Shown: positions 40,612 to 50,907, counted from the stretch's first letter. The stretch: 64,000 bases of DNA from Jejuia sp. UBA6058 (GCA_002428965.1 DIYI01000001.1:62001-126000), one strand, 5' to 3'. Made by a program: numbers and translations. The notes: generated by a model from the letters alone, not told the origin.

Positions 40612-41983
40612 GTTTGCCTACGATGTTGTGTGCAATTGGTTTAAAGAAATTAACTTTAATCCAGTTTATAACCAAATAGATTACAGTTTAATTATTAGAT
40701 TTTATTTATGGGATAAAGTAGGACGTTCCTTACGTATAAGTAACAATGTTAGTTTTAACGAAATTGAAGCGTATAAGCTAGAATATCAAAATTTTCCATT
40801 TTATTACACTCCTAGTATTTCTAATGGAACTTATAAAAAAAGATTCCGATTTAATAAAAAAGTAATTTTTATTCCTTTTAATGGACCGCATACTCAGCAA
40901 TTGGTGCGCTATTTCCAGGAGCTTAAGTTGTTTAAAATACTTTCTAAACAAACAACAATTTTGCTCGGTAAGCATAATGTTGTAAAGAGTTTAAAAGTTG
41001 AACAAGATTTAAATTGGAGCAATACATTGTTTAATGCAGTTGTTCATGGTTTGCAGGAAATGGGTATCTCACTTATCGATGAAGATTACGGTTTGTTAGC
41101 AGATCAAATTAAGGGCACTATTTCTATAACAAATCTAGCTTTGGTAGAGCTTAAAAAATACAAGCCACATGCGTTATATGTACATTCAGATAATCATCCG
41201 CCTTATGTTAATTACGTTTTAGTCGCTAAAAAACTTGGTATCCCTACTTTTACTTATCAACATGGTCTTGATTGTGAGCACTTTTTTTTAGAGGACTGTT
41301 TTGCAGATTATGTGGCGGTTTGGAGTGAGCACAGAAAGAATGAATATGTTAATAAGTCTTCAGTTCAACCACGGGCATATGGAGTTGTTGGTAATATTTT
41401 TTTAGATAAAAATGAACCTTTACAAACAAGAGATAGCTCTAAAAAAGTATTGTTTTTAACTAGGCCTCATAAACCTATAAAATGTTATTCTCCTTCACGT
41501 AATTATTTGGAAGGCGCACAAATACTTAAAGCAATTGCACATTTTTTAATTAATAATAAAGATGTAAGTTTAGTTATAAAACCGCATCCCATGGATATTC
41601 TGGAACCTTATCATGATGTATTAAAGAAATTTGATTTAGAAGATAGAGTGTCTTTTTCTGATAGTAATTTAAAGCAACTATTTAGTCAAGTGGATGCAGT
41701 AATTACAGAAGATAGTACATCGGGAGTAGAAGCAATACGCAAAAATTTACCATGTATACATGCGCATTTTGCAAATTCCAATCCAGTATTGTCTTTTGGG
41801 GAATATAAGGCAGCTCTTCTAGCTAGATCAAGTCAAGAATTAATACAAAGTTTAAATAAGATTTTTGATTTAACTCCTGAAGAAAAAGAGCACATGAGGA
41901 AAGGGCAAAACGCAATGGTTCAGGATTATATTCCAAATGGAGATATAAATAGCTTATGTAATTTTATAATAGAAAATATGTAA
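40568..41983 (+). CDS. GT-B-like capsule polysaccharide biosynthesis protein
   Basis: Up to 471 residues. The ATG at 40568 overlaps the sulfotransferase gene by 44 nt; a TTG at 40595 would shorten this to 17 nt. The middle has F-T-Y-Q-H-G-L-D and D-Y-V-A-V-W-S-E-H, and the C-terminal half has V-V-I-K-P-H-P-like sequence and A-V-I-T-E-D-S-T-S-G-V-E-A. These patterns occur in capsule-synthesis and epimerase-like GT-B proteins. The donor and acceptor are unknown. Confidence 0.6.
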   Translation: MVMLKTKNGLKHLDKFAYDVVCNWFKEINFNPVYNQIDYSLIIRFYLWDKVGRSLRISNNVSFNEIEAYKLEYQNFPFYYTPSISNGTYKKRFRFNKKVIFIPFNGPHTQQLVRYFQELKLFKILSKQTTILLGKHNVVKSLKVEQDLNWSNTLFNAVVHGLQEMGISLIDEDYGLLADQIKGTISITNLALVELKKYKPHALYVHSDNHPPYVNYVLVAKKLGIPTFTYQHGLDCEHFFLEDCFADYVAVWSEHRKNEYVNKSSVQPRAYGVVGNIFLDKNEPLQTRDSSKKVLFLTRPHKPIKCYSPSRNYLEGAQILKAIAHFLINNKDVSLVIKPHPMDILEPYHDVLKKFDLEDRVSFSDSNLKQLFSQVDAVITEDSTSGVEAIRKNLPCIHAHFANSNPVLSFGEYKAALLARSSQELIQSLNKIFDLTPEEKEHMRKGQNAMVQDYIPNGDINSLCNFIIENM

Positions 41984-43116
41984 TGACAAACTTTCTATTC
42001 ATATCATTAAATGACCATGTAAGCTGGGGAGGAAGCGAAGTTTTATGGTCTAAAACTGCATTGCAACTAAGTGAAAATAATAATGTTAGCGTGCTGGTGA
42101 AAAAGTGGAATGTTGAGCCAGCTCCTATAACACATCTCCGAGAAAAAGGGGTGTCAGTCTTTTGCAAAGACAATTTTCAATTATCATCTTATCAAAGAAT
42201 AAAAAATAAAATTTTTCGAACACACCATAAAAGGAAGCATCACTTAGAACAGGTTGTAATTGAAAACATGGACCTAGTGGTGATTTCAATGGGACACCAT
42301 TTAGATAGTAAGTTGTTTTATTATACAGATTATTTAAAGCGTTTTAAAAAGCCATTCGCAATAGTCTTTCAATTGGTGACGGCCTATGTTGATTTAAATG
42401 ACCATCTAAGAGAAAGGTTTAAGAAAACCTATAAAGAAGCAGAACGCCTTTATTTTTTATCTAAAGATAATATTGGTATATCCGAAGCTCAAATGGCAAC
42501 TTATTTTGAAAACAAGGTGCTAATAAACAACCCTTTTGATATGAAAACGGAATATCTCTCAATGGAGATTAAGACAAAAGATAGGTTTTATTTAGGATGT
42601 GTGGCGGCCCTGAATAGTTTTCATAAGGGGCAAGACATCTTGTTAAAAGTTTTGTCTTCAAAGAAATGGAAAGAAAGACCTTTATTTCTTAATTTGTACG
42701 GTAATGGAGGCAATAAAAAACAAATTCAAGAACTTATAGATTTGTATGGTCTAGAAAACCAAGTTTTTGTTAGAGGTTATGTTGGTGAAAAAAAAGAAAT
42801 TTGGAAACAAAACCACGGTTTAATATTGCCCTCGAGAATGGAAGGACAATCTCTTGCAATGCTCCAAGCTATGTCATTTGGTCGTATGATAATCAGTACA
42901 AAAGTAGGGGATGCTAGGAGGCTAGTTTTAGATAATGAAACTGGTTTCTTAATTGAAGCGTTAACAGAGAGTTTGCTGGATGAGGCTTTAGAAAGAGCCT
43001 GGGGAAGACGAGAGGAATGGATGGAATTTGGCAGGAAATCAAGAACGCATTTATTTAATTGCATAAAAAACAGTCCTATTGATTATTTTGCCGATAAACT
43101 TCTAAATTTAGTTTAA
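41983..43116 (+). CDS. Glycosyltransferase, family 4 type (A)
   Basis: 377 residues of GT-B fold. The N-terminal acceptor domain includes W-G-G-S-E-V-L-W. The C-terminal nucleotide-sugar domain includes L-N-S-F-H-K-G-Q-D-I-L and L-P-S-R-M-E-G-Q-S-L-A-M-L-Q-A. The usual E-x7-E donor motif reads E-x7-Q here, a change at a position that often contacts the donor phosphate. The ATG overlaps the previous stop by one base (TAATG). Confidence 0.85.
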   Translation: MTNFLFISLNDHVSWGGSEVLWSKTALQLSENNNVSVLVKKWNVEPAPITHLREKGVSVFCKDNFQLSSYQRIKNKIFRTHHKRKHHLEQVVIENMDLVVISMGHHLDSKLFYYTDYLKRFKKPFAIVFQLVTAYVDLNDHLRERFKKTYKEAERLYFLSKDNIGISEAQMATYFENKVLINNPFDMKTEYLSMEIKTKDRFYLGCVAALNSFHKGQDILLKVLSSKKWKERPLFLNLYGNGGNKKQIQELIDLYGLENQVFVRGYVGEKKEIWKQNHGLILPSRMEGQSLAMLQAMSFGRMIISTKVGDARRLVLDNETGFLIEALTESLLDEALERAWGRREEWMEFGRKSRTHLFNCIKNSPIDYFADKLLNLV

Positions 43117-44249
43117 TGAAAGCACTTTTTGTTTTACATGAGGCTACAAGAACAGGTGCGCCACTTATGCTCTTGTCCGTTCTAAAATGGATGCAGAAAA
43201 ACAAAAAGTTTGAAGAAACCCATCTTCTAATTATGAAGTCTGGAGTTCTTGAAGAGGATTTTAAAAATATATGCACCAAAGTTTATAAAGTTAGTGAAGC
43301 AAGAAGTCATGAATCATACCTCACCAAGATATATTATAAATTAGTAAGCTATATAGGCCATAGAACTACCAGTAAAACAAGATATTTAAGACACATTTCA
43401 AATAATAAATACGATTTTATATATGGGAATTGTGCACCAACATTGGATGTAGCTTTAAAGATTAAGGCAAATTCTTTAAACTCTAAATTAATACTACATA
43501 TTCACGAGTTAGAGGTTGTTTTAAAAATGCACTTAAACAAACAAAATAATAAATTACATCTTGTAGATCAGTTTATTGCAGCATCTTATTTGGTGAAAGA
43601 TAATTTGGTAAATCTTTGGAATGTTAATGATGATAAGGTTGATGTAGTTTATGAATGTACTGAATATAGAGAATTAGAAACTACAAAGAAAGTGGACAAT
43701 TTGTTTATTGTAGGTGCTTCAGGATCCGTGCAGTGGAGAAAGGGAGATGATATTTTTTTACAAGTAGCAAGGTATATAAATAAGCAATATCCGGAAGTGA
43801 AAATGAAGTTTGTTTGGGTAGGAGCTAACTATAAAAAGGATATCATTGAAGAAGACCTTAAAAAGCTTAATTTAAATATTGAAGTTGCTTTTGTTGGCGA
43901 ACAAAGATGTCCTGAAACATATTATAAAGAATTTAGTGTTTTTTTAATGACTTCGCGAGAAGATCCTTTTCCCTTGGTTTGTATAGAGATGGCAAAACTT
44001 GAAACACCAATTATTTGTTTTAAAGGAGCAACAGGAACCGAGGAGTTCTTAGAAAGAGGTGGGGGGAAAATAGTACCATATTTAGATATTGAAGCGATGG
44101 CAGAGTCTGTTATAGATTATTATAATATTCCTGATGATTTGAAAGCTGATGGTAAAAAAGCGAAGCAATTGTTTGCTCAATTAACACCTGAGAATATTGG
44201 TTTAGAGATTTTTGAAAACATAGAAAAAGTAGTAAGTGGTGCACAATAA
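43116..44249 (+). CDS. Glycosyltransferase, family 4 type (B)
   Basis: 377 residues. The N terminus has V-L-H-E-A-T-R-T-G-A-P-L-M-L-L and the C-terminal domain has G-A-S-G-S-V-Q-W-R-K-G-D-D and M-T-S-R-E-D-P-F-P-L-V-C-I-E-M-A, the donor-binding region in the variant with D-x7-E. The first Met overlaps the previous stop by one base. Gene A and this gene have the same length but differ in sequence, so they probably add different residues. Confidence 0.84.
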   Translation: MKALFVLHEATRTGAPLMLLSVLKWMQKNKKFEETHLLIMKSGVLEEDFKNICTKVYKVSEARSHESYLTKIYYKLVSYIGHRTTSKTRYLRHISNNKYDFIYGNCAPTLDVALKIKANSLNSKLILHIHELEVVLKMHLNKQNNKLHLVDQFIAASYLVKDNLVNLWNVNDDKVDVVYECTEYRELETTKKVDNLFIVGASGSVQWRKGDDIFLQVARYINKQYPEVKMKFVWVGANYKKDIIEEDLKKLNLNIEVAFVGEQRCPETYYKEFSVFLMTSREDPFPLVCIEMAKLETPIICFKGATGTEEFLERGGGKIVPYLDIEAMAESVIDYYNIPDDLKADGKKAKQLFAQLTPENIGLEIFENIEKVVSGAQ

Positions 44250-44250
44250 A

Positions 44251-45159
44251 ATGCTAGCCATAATAATACCTTACTATAAGCTTACTTTTTTTGAGCGCAC
44301 TCTTATTGCACTTTCTATTCAAACGGATAAGCGGTTCAATGTATATATTGGCGATGATAATGCCCCTAAATCACCAAAGGATTTAATTGAAAAATATAGT
44401 GGCAAACTTAATCTTTACTACAAGAAGTTCCATAATAACCTGGGGTCTATTGCACTAACCAAACATTGGGAAAGATGTATTGGTCTTTCTAAAGATGAAG
44501 AGTGGTTAATGATTCTTGGAGATGATGATGTTATAGATACTACTTTAATAGCATCATTTTACGAGAATTTAAATGATATCAAAATGAACAAAAGTAATGT
44601 AGTTCGTTTTGCTTCTGTAATTATTGATGATAAGGATAAGAAAATATCGGAAAAATTTGAGCATCCAAAGTTAGAGCAAGCAACAGATGCGTACATGCGA
44701 AAATTTAATGAAGTATCTAGGAGTTCTTTATCAGAGCATATTTTTTCTAGAACTGTCTTTAATAAATATGGATTTAGTAACTATTCATTAGCTTGGTATT
44801 CTGACGATAAGGCTTGGTTAGATTTTTCTGGAATTAAACCCATTTACGCTATAAACTGCGCTATAGTGTATGTCAGGCGGTCATTAGAAAATATTTCTGG
44901 AAGAAAAGATAACTTAAGCGAAAAACTTCAAGCAAAAAAAGAGTTTTTAGAAGATGTTACGATATATAACAACTATGCCTTTAATAAGTCACAAAAGGAA
45001 TTATTACTGTTTGAGTATGGTTTGGTGATTAAACAATTAAATATAATTGCCTTCAATAGAGTAATACTTGTTTTTTGGAAATTTATAGCAGTAGGGGCAC
45101 TTTACAACGGATTGCGTTTTATAAGAAGAATGTACAGAGCTAAACTTTTAGGGAAATAA
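44251..45159 (+). CDS. Glycosyltransferase, family 2 type (C)
   Basis: 302 residues from the ATG at 44251; a GTG at 44236 would overlap the previous gene. The GT-A domain starts L-A-I-I-I-P-Y-Y-K, with Y-I-G-D-D-N-A in place of the common DDGS motif and I-L-G-D-D-D-V-I as the DxD-type metal site (about residues 89-96). The C terminus has a hydrophobic stretch (about 268-288) that may touch the membrane. Confidence 0.83.
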   Translation: MLAIIIPYYKLTFFERTLIALSIQTDKRFNVYIGDDNAPKSPKDLIEKYSGKLNLYYKKFHNNLGSIALTKHWERCIGLSKDEEWLMILGDDDVIDTTLIASFYENLNDIKMNKSNVVRFASVIIDDKDKKISEKFEHPKLEQATDAYMRKFNEVSRSSLSEHIFSRTVFNKYGFSNYSLAWYSDDKAWLDFSGIKPIYAINCAIVYVRRSLENISGRKDNLSEKLQAKKEFLEDVTIYNNYAFNKSQKELLLFEYGLVIKQLNIIAFNRVILVFWKFIAVGALYNGLRFIRRMYRAKLLGK

Positions 45160-46106
45160 TGGTAAATGTAATTTCGGTTATTATTCCTGTATATAATGCT
45201 GAAAAGTATGTAGGCGATGCTATTAATTCTGCCACTAGACTTTCAGAAGTGCTGGAAGCTATTGTTATTGATGATGGTAGTACTGATAACTCACTAAAAA
45301 TTATTGAGGAAATAGCTAAAGAGACACCAAAAGTAAAAGTCTTACATCACGGGAATTTTGAAAATAAAGGGCGATCAGCTAGCCGAAATTTAGGTGTAAA
45401 AAATGCAAAAGGAGGTTTAATTGCCTTTTTAGATGCAGATGATGTTTATCTCGAAGATCGATTTGTTAATGATGTTGTAGTTTTTCAATCAAACAAGGAA
45501 ATTGATGGTATATATAATGCTATTGGAGTGGAATTTTATAGGAAGTCTACAGAACAAGAGAAAAAAAAATTAGCCCTAACCACGGTAAGCGAAATAATTG
45601 AACCAGAAGATTTATTTGAGGCTTTATTTTACGGGGGGAAAGGATATTTTTCAATTGATGGACTAACATTGAAGTCTTCCGTTTTTAAAGAAGTTGGGTT
45701 TTTTAATGAAAACTTACCTGTAGCAGAGGATACCGAATTATTTTTAAGAATAGCATCAATTTGTAAATTAAAAACAGGAATTATAAATAAACCTATGGCG
45801 CTTAGAGGTGTTCATAATGATAATGTTTTTAACAATGAAAACTTATATGAGGAAACAACGCGTTTACTATATCAAGAGCTTTTTATTTGGACCAAAACAG
45901 CCAAAGTTGATTTTCAACGGGTTGATGAAATTTTAAAAAGACTTTGGCTTTTATATTATAAAGAAGAACAAGGGATTTTATTGGCAGTAAAATATTGGGC
46001 TTTTCTTTTTAGGAAGAACCCAAAGTATATGTTTTCAGCATTGAGTTTAAAATATTTTCCAGTGGTTAGGCTCAGAAAAAAACTTTTTTCATTTTTGTAT
46101 AGTTAA
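45159..46106 (+). CDS. Glycosyltransferase, family 2 type (D)
   Basis: 315 residues. It starts with V-I-S-V-I-I-P-V-Y-N-A-E-K-Y, then V-I-D-D-G-S-T-D-N-S (about residues 35-44), A-S-R-N-L-G-V-K-N-A-K-G and F-L-D-A-D-D-V-Y, the full set of GT2 motifs. V-A-E-D-T-E-L-F-L-R is the usual acceptor-side segment. It overlaps the previous stop by one base. Confidence 0.9.
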   Translation: MVNVISVIIPVYNAEKYVGDAINSATRLSEVLEAIVIDDGSTDNSLKIIEEIAKETPKVKVLHHGNFENKGRSASRNLGVKNAKGGLIAFLDADDVYLEDRFVNDVVVFQSNKEIDGIYNAIGVEFYRKSTEQEKKKLALTTVSEIIEPEDLFEALFYGGKGYFSIDGLTLKSSVFKEVGFFNENLPVAEDTELFLRIASICKLKTGIINKPMALRGVHNDNVFNNENLYEETTRLLYQELFIWTKTAKVDFQRVDEILKRLWLLYYKEEQGILLAVKYWAFLFRKNPKYMFSALSLKYFPVVRLRKKLFSFLYS

Positions 46107-46122
46107 CTTATATTAAGTGTAA

Positions 46123-47262
46123 ATGATTTCCCAAACTTTAGCTATAGTTGTAGTAGCTTACAACAGATGCAATTCCTTGAAAAGACTTTTGGGTTCCGTC
46201 TCAAATATAAAGACTTTACACACCAATATTCCTTTAATTATTAGTATAGATTTTAATGGCGAAAACCAAGATGTGATAGAAGTGGCCAATACTTTTCAAT
46301 GGAAGTATGGAAAAAAAGAGGTGTTAACTCACAAAACTAAGTTGGGTCTTAAAAATCATATTTTAAAATGTGGAAATCTTACCAGAATATATGATGCTGT
46401 GATTATTCTTGAGGATGACTTGTTTGTTAGTCCTTTTTTTTATGATTATACATTTTCCTGTATGGAGTTTTATAAGGCAGAAGATAATGTAGCTGGTGTC
46501 TCTCTTTATAGTTACGAAAGGGCCGAATCTGCTAACTTTAAATTTAAACCAATTTATGATAGTTTTGATACTTACTTTATGCAATTTCCGTGTTCTTGGG
46601 GGCAGTCTTGGAATCGAAAACAATGGAATAATTTTATAAATTGGCTAGAACAAAATAAATCAGACTCCATAATCAATGCTCTTGTACCAAATTTTATTAA
46701 GGTTTGGCCATATACATCTTGGAAGAAGCTATTTGCAGCATATCTTATGGCTGAGAATAAGTATATAGTTTATCCAAAAATTGGTTTGAGTACTAATTTT
46801 GGAGATATTGGGCAGCACCATATCGCGCAACTTAATATAAGACAGGTTGATATTTTATCTAAACATATGATGTTCAAATTTCCTAATTTTAATGAAACAA
46901 ATGCCAAATATGATGTAGGTTTTGAGTTGCTTTATGACGAGTTGCTAAAATTAAACCCTAAGTTGTTAAGCCTACCAAAATTTGATGTTGATTTTTATTG
47001 TAGAAAGAATCATAAACCAAAAGATATTATTTTAACTGCCGCAAAAACCAAGCATAAATTACATTCATTTTCTGGTAAATTGTTTCCATTAATTAATAAT
47101 GTGATTTTTAACATTGAAGGAGATAACTTGGTGTTATGCAAATTTAAACATGCAAACAAGGAAAGTGTAGGTATTTATAAAACTAAATTTTATGCTGAGT
47201 TTTGGTTTTTGATCAAGGAGCTTTTTAAGCTTTTGGGTAAGAAATTTGGTATACGAAACTAA
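46123..47262 (+). CDS. Glycosyltransferase-like protein, GT-A fold (E)
   Basis: 379 residues. The N-terminal A-I-V-V-V-A-Y-N-R-C-N-S-L-K-R-L-L fits the GT-A start, and A-V-I-I-L-E-D-D-L-F-V-S-P (about residues 88-100) carries an E-D-D metal motif like that of GNT-I-type transferases. The segment with P-C-S-W-G-Q-S-W-N-R-K-Q-W is shared by proteins of this kind in bacterial polysaccharide loci. The C-terminal 100 residues have no recognised domain. Confidence 0.72.
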   Translation: MISQTLAIVVVAYNRCNSLKRLLGSVSNIKTLHTNIPLIISIDFNGENQDVIEVANTFQWKYGKKEVLTHKTKLGLKNHILKCGNLTRIYDAVIILEDDLFVSPFFYDYTFSCMEFYKAEDNVAGVSLYSYERAESANFKFKPIYDSFDTYFMQFPCSWGQSWNRKQWNNFINWLEQNKSDSIINALVPNFIKVWPYTSWKKLFAAYLMAENKYIVYPKIGLSTNFGDIGQHHIAQLNIRQVDILSKHMMFKFPNFNETNAKYDVGFELLYDELLKLNPKLLSLPKFDVDFYCRKNHKPKDIILTAAKTKHKLHSFSGKLFPLINNVIFNIEGDNLVLCKFKHANKESVGIYKTKFYAEFWFLIKELFKLLGKKFGIRN

Positions 47263-47266
47263 TTTT

Positions 47267-48049
47267 ATGAGTTTAAAACTCTCAATAATCACAATAAACT
47301 TAAACAATTTAGATGGTTTAAAAAGAACAGTAAATAGTGTTCTAAATCAAACCTTTAAAGTTTTGGAGTATATTGTTATAGATGGTGGTTCAACAGATGG
47401 CTCAACGCAATATTTAGAAAGCATTAAAAATAAATTAGATTTTTATTCTAGCGAGCCAGATAAAGGTGTGTACGACGCTATGAATAAAGGCATTAAGAAA
47501 GCTAAAGGAGACTATTTATTATTTCTCAATAGCGGAGATCATTTTTTTAATAACGCAGTTTTAAATAAAAACTACCACGAACTAAGTGGTGAAGCTATTG
47601 TTTATTTTAATCTAAACGTTGTTGAAAAAGAAAACAGTTTTGTAAAAAAGTATCCAAAATTATTATCGTTTAACTATTTTTTAAAGGATACGTTACCGCA
47701 TCCAGCTACTTTTATTAAGAAAGAAGCTTTCGCTAAAACTAACCTGTACGAAACATCATTTAAAATTACCGCAGATTGGAAATTTTTTATCGATGCTATT
47801 TGTAAACATAGTCTATCCTATAAAAAAGTAGACGCAACACTTTCAACATTTTATGTAGATGGTTTAAGTGCCTTAAAAGAAAATGCTAAAGTAATTTTTG
47901 AAGAAAAACAAAGTGTGTTGAATTCCAGTTATTCGGCCTATATTGTTGGCATAAATGAGGCTACTAAGAATAGTGATATTTTGATAAGTTTGCAAAAATC
48001 GAGGATAATTAAAATGTTAGTGAAACTTGGGTTCTTAAATAAATTTTAA
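47267..48049 (+). CDS. Glycosyltransferase, family 2 type, WcaE-like (F)
   Basis: 260 residues from the ATG at 47267; an earlier ATG at 47246 overlaps the previous gene. Motifs are L-S-I-I-T-I-N-L-N-N, V-I-D-G-G-S-T-D-G-S, S-E-P-D-K-G-V-Y-D-A-M-N-K-G (about residues 65-78) and F-L-N-S-G-D. The S-E-x-D-x-G-x-Y-D-A-M-N-K-G pattern is typical of colanic-acid WcaE-type transferases. Confidence 0.87.
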   Translation: MSLKLSIITINLNNLDGLKRTVNSVLNQTFKVLEYIVIDGGSTDGSTQYLESIKNKLDFYSSEPDKGVYDAMNKGIKKAKGDYLLFLNSGDHFFNNAVLNKNYHELSGEAIVYFNLNVVEKENSFVKKYPKLLSFNYFLKDTLPHPATFIKKEAFAKTNLYETSFKITADWKFFIDAICKHSLSYKKVDATLSTFYVDGLSALKENAKVIFEEKQSVLNSSYSAYIVGINEATKNSDILISLQKSRIIKMLVKLGFLNKF

Positions 48050-48901
48050 ATGAATAAACAGGTTTCAATTATTGTTCCTTGTTATAATCATGCGCACTAT
48101 TTAGGTGAAGCTATAGCATCCGTTTTAGCGCAAACTTATAGTAATTGGGAATGCATTATTGTAAATGATGGAAGTTCTGATAATACAAAGGAAGAAGCTA
48201 GTAAATGGTTGCAAAAAGATTCCAGGATTAAATATTTAGAGCAAGAAAATGGTGGGCTTTCAAATGCTCGAAACTCGGGTATTGGTATCAGTAAAGGAGA
48301 GTATATTTTACCTGTAGATGCAGATGATATAATTCATGAGCAATTTTTAGAAAAGCTTGTGCCTGTGCTTGATGAAAATGCTTCAACAGCTATTGTATCA
48401 TGCTATAGTAAGTTTTTTTATAAAATTAAATCTAATATTATTCATGAATTGAAACCTCAATCTGGATATTATAAGGATATACTTTTTCAAAATTGCTTGA
48501 TCGCTACATCGTTGTATAGAAAATCTTGTTGGGAAGAGGTTGGAGGGTATGATGAAACTATGACAACAGGTTTTGAAGATTGGGAGTTTTGGTTGTCTGT
48601 TTTAAAAAATAATCGAAAATATATTATTGTTGAGGACTTTTTATTTTATTATCGAAAGGCAAAAAAGTCAATGCTCGTTGATACGGTTAATAATCATTCT
48701 GAAGCTAACAAAGAATATATTTACAAAAAGCACAAAGAGCTTTATATTAAGCATTTTGATAATTGTATGTCTGTACTTTTTTATCAAATGAAAACGCATC
48801 GAATAAGTGAGATGAAGGTTAAGAATTCGTTGGAATACAAAATAGGAAGGATGGTTGCTAAACCATTTACTTTTCTCAAAAAGTTAGTGAATAGAAAATG
48901 A
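48050..48901 (+). CDS. Glycosyltransferase, family 2 type (G)
   Basis: 283 residues. It starts M-N-K-Q-V-S-I-I-V-P-C-Y-N-H-A and has V-N-D-G-S-S-D-N-T, G-G-L-S-N-A-R-N-S-G-I and P-V-D-A-D-D-I-I. It is adjacent to the previous gene with no gap. It resembles the transferase at 53655 in domain plan and several motifs, which suggests an old duplication. A 106-bp gap, the longest in the locus, follows it. Confidence 0.89.
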   Translation: MNKQVSIIVPCYNHAHYLGEAIASVLAQTYSNWECIIVNDGSSDNTKEEASKWLQKDSRIKYLEQENGGLSNARNSGIGISKGEYILPVDADDIIHEQFLEKLVPVLDENASTAIVSCYSKFFYKIKSNIIHELKPQSGYYKDILFQNCLIATSLYRKSCWEEVGGYDETMTTGFEDWEFWLSVLKNNRKYIIVEDFLFYYRKAKKSMLVDTVNNHSEANKEYIYKKHKELYIKHFDNCMSVLFYQMKTHRISEMKVKNSLEYKIGRMVAKPFTFLKKLVNRK

Positions 48902-49007
48902 TAAAAAGTATTTTTAATAAGATATCTGTATAGAATTGAGAAGTGGTAGAAATAATAGTCCTTATTATATTTTAGGTAATATGACATTTTAAGGCGATTT
49001 TCTGAAT

Positions 49008-50906
49008 ATGTATTATTACAGAAAGGAGATAGATGGTTTGAGAGCTATAGCTGTAGTGCCTGTTGTATTGTTTCATGCAGGTTTTAACTACTTCTCAGGT
49101 GGATTTGTAGGGGTGGATGTATTCTTTGTTATTAGTGGGTATTTAATTACATCTATTATACTTCGGCAAAAAACAGAGAAAAGCTTTAGTATCTTTCGTT
49201 TTTATGAAAAAAGGATCAGGAGAATATTACCAGTATTATTCTTAGTCATACTCCTTTGTATTCCTCTAGCATTTATTTTCATGCTGCCTCATCAGTTAAA
49301 AGACTTTAGTCAAAGCCTTATTGCAACAGTTTTCTTTTCCTCAAATATATTTTTCTATTTGAAAACAGATTACTTCAATGATTTAAGTGAGGTGTCACCT
49401 TTGTTGCATACCTGGAGCTTAGCTATAGAAGAGCAATTTTATCTTGTGTTTCCTTTAGTACTTGCAGGTATTTGGAAATTCAAAAAGAAATGGAGTGTTT
49501 TTATATTGCTCTGTTTAGGGGGGTATAGTTTACTTTTAACGCAATATAATTTTTATCAAAACCCAACAGGTAATTTTTATTTAATCCACACAAGAGCTTG
49601 GGAATTAGTAATAGGCGCTTTATGTGCATTTTATTTATTCAGAAAACCAAAAGAGCATAAAATTTTTACCCAAACAATAAATAGTGCTTTAGGGGCAATT
49701 GGAGTAATACTGATTTTATTTGCTGTTACGTATTTTGATGAGAGAATACCATACCCTAGTTTTTACACCTTATTACCTACAATAGGTACAGCTCTAATTA
49801 TACTTTTTGCTAGCAACAACAATTATTTGGTGCGTTTTTTAAGTAATCGGTTGCTAGTATATATGGGCTTGTTAAGTTATAGCCTATACCTCTGGCATCA
49901 ACCTTTGTTTGCATTTGCAAGAATAATTTCGAAAAACAATGTTTCGGGTTTGAATTATGTTTTACTTATAATACTGTCTTTAGCTCTTTCTATTTTTAGT
50001 TATAAATATTGCGAGTCAATTTTTAGAGATAGAAAAAAAGTGTCAATAAAAAAGTTGTTCTTGGTACTAGGGATATTGTTCGTTATGTTTATAGGATTTG
50101 GATATTCAGGGCATAAATCCGATGGATTTATGAGTTATAAATATAACAAACTGGAACCAGAGTATAAGAATATAGTCATTAATAGAAATAAGGTTTTTGG
50201 GGTGCGACAACATCTATGGGATAGTGTCTCTAAATACGCCAAAGAGCCATACAAACTGGCCAATAAAAAGAATACCCTAATACTAGGCGACTCTAAATCA
50301 GAGGATCTTTATGTTGCTTTACATTTGAATAAACACTTTTTTGAGTATAATGAGTTTAGACAACTAAGATTAGATGAAGATTGTATGCAAAACTTTGATA
50401 AGTACGATTATAAAAATGAAACTTCTGTTTGTTTAAAGGAGATAAATAATGTTTTAGGCTCAAATTTATTAAAGGAAAGTGAAGTAGTAGTTTTATCAAA
50501 CACTTGGACTTATTTTGCAAATAAAAATGTGGTGGCATTTGCGAATTATTTGGTTTCTAGAGAAAAGAAAGTGTATGTTGTAAGTACAGGAAATTTCAAT
50601 GATTTGGCATCTTTATCAATGGAAATAGCACAACGAGAAATTCCGTCGGAAGAGTTGAACTCATTTCTATTTAAGAATATAAGACAAGATTGGAAAAAAA
50701 TATCAGATCAGTTAAAAGAAGAACTAAAGGGGATTAACAACGTTTATTTTTTGGAAAAACTAGATTTATTTTGCAATATAGAAAATGAAACATGTAATTT
50801 GTTTCTAGATAGTAAGGCTCTCATATATGATACGGGGCACGTAACTAAAGAGGGGGCATATTTTATGGGAAAAGAAATTTACAAAGCAAAGTGGTTTGAA
50901 AATTAA
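49008..50906 (+). CDS. Membrane acyltransferase with C-terminal SGNH domain (OafA/YrhL type)
   Basis: 632 residues. The acyltransferase-3 domain (about 1-370) starts R-K-E-I-D-G-L-R-A-I-A-V and has F-V-G-V-D-V-F-F-V-I-S-G-Y-L-I, with about ten membrane helices. The last 210 residues lie outside the membrane and contain L-I-L-G-D-S-K-S-E-D-L (about 424-434), an SGNH block I. Such two-domain proteins O-acetylate O-antigen or capsule sugars. A 106-bp gap precedes it. Confidence 0.9.
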   Translation: MYYYRKEIDGLRAIAVVPVVLFHAGFNYFSGGFVGVDVFFVISGYLITSIILRQKTEKSFSIFRFYEKRIRRILPVLFLVILLCIPLAFIFMLPHQLKDFSQSLIATVFFSSNIFFYLKTDYFNDLSEVSPLLHTWSLAIEEQFYLVFPLVLAGIWKFKKKWSVFILLCLGGYSLLLTQYNFYQNPTGNFYLIHTRAWELVIGALCAFYLFRKPKEHKIFTQTINSALGAIGVILILFAVTYFDERIPYPSFYTLLPTIGTALIILFASNNNYLVRFLSNRLLVYMGLLSYSLYLWHQPLFAFARIISKNNVSGLNYVLLIILSLALSIFSYKYCESIFRDRKKVSIKKLFLVLGILFVMFIGFGYSGHKSDGFMSYKYNKLEPEYKNIVINRNKVFGVRQHLWDSVSKYAKEPYKLANKKNTLILGDSKSEDLYVALHLNKHFFEYNEFRQLRLDEDCMQNFDKYDYKNETSVCLKEINNVLGSNLLKESEVVVLSNTWTYFANKNVVAFANYLVSREKKVYVVSTGNFNDLASLSMEIAQREIPSEELNSFLFKNIRQDWKKISDQLKEELKGINNVYFLEKLDLFCNIENETCNLFLDSKALIYDTGHVTKEGAYFMGKEIYKAKWFEN

Positions 50907-50907
50907 T

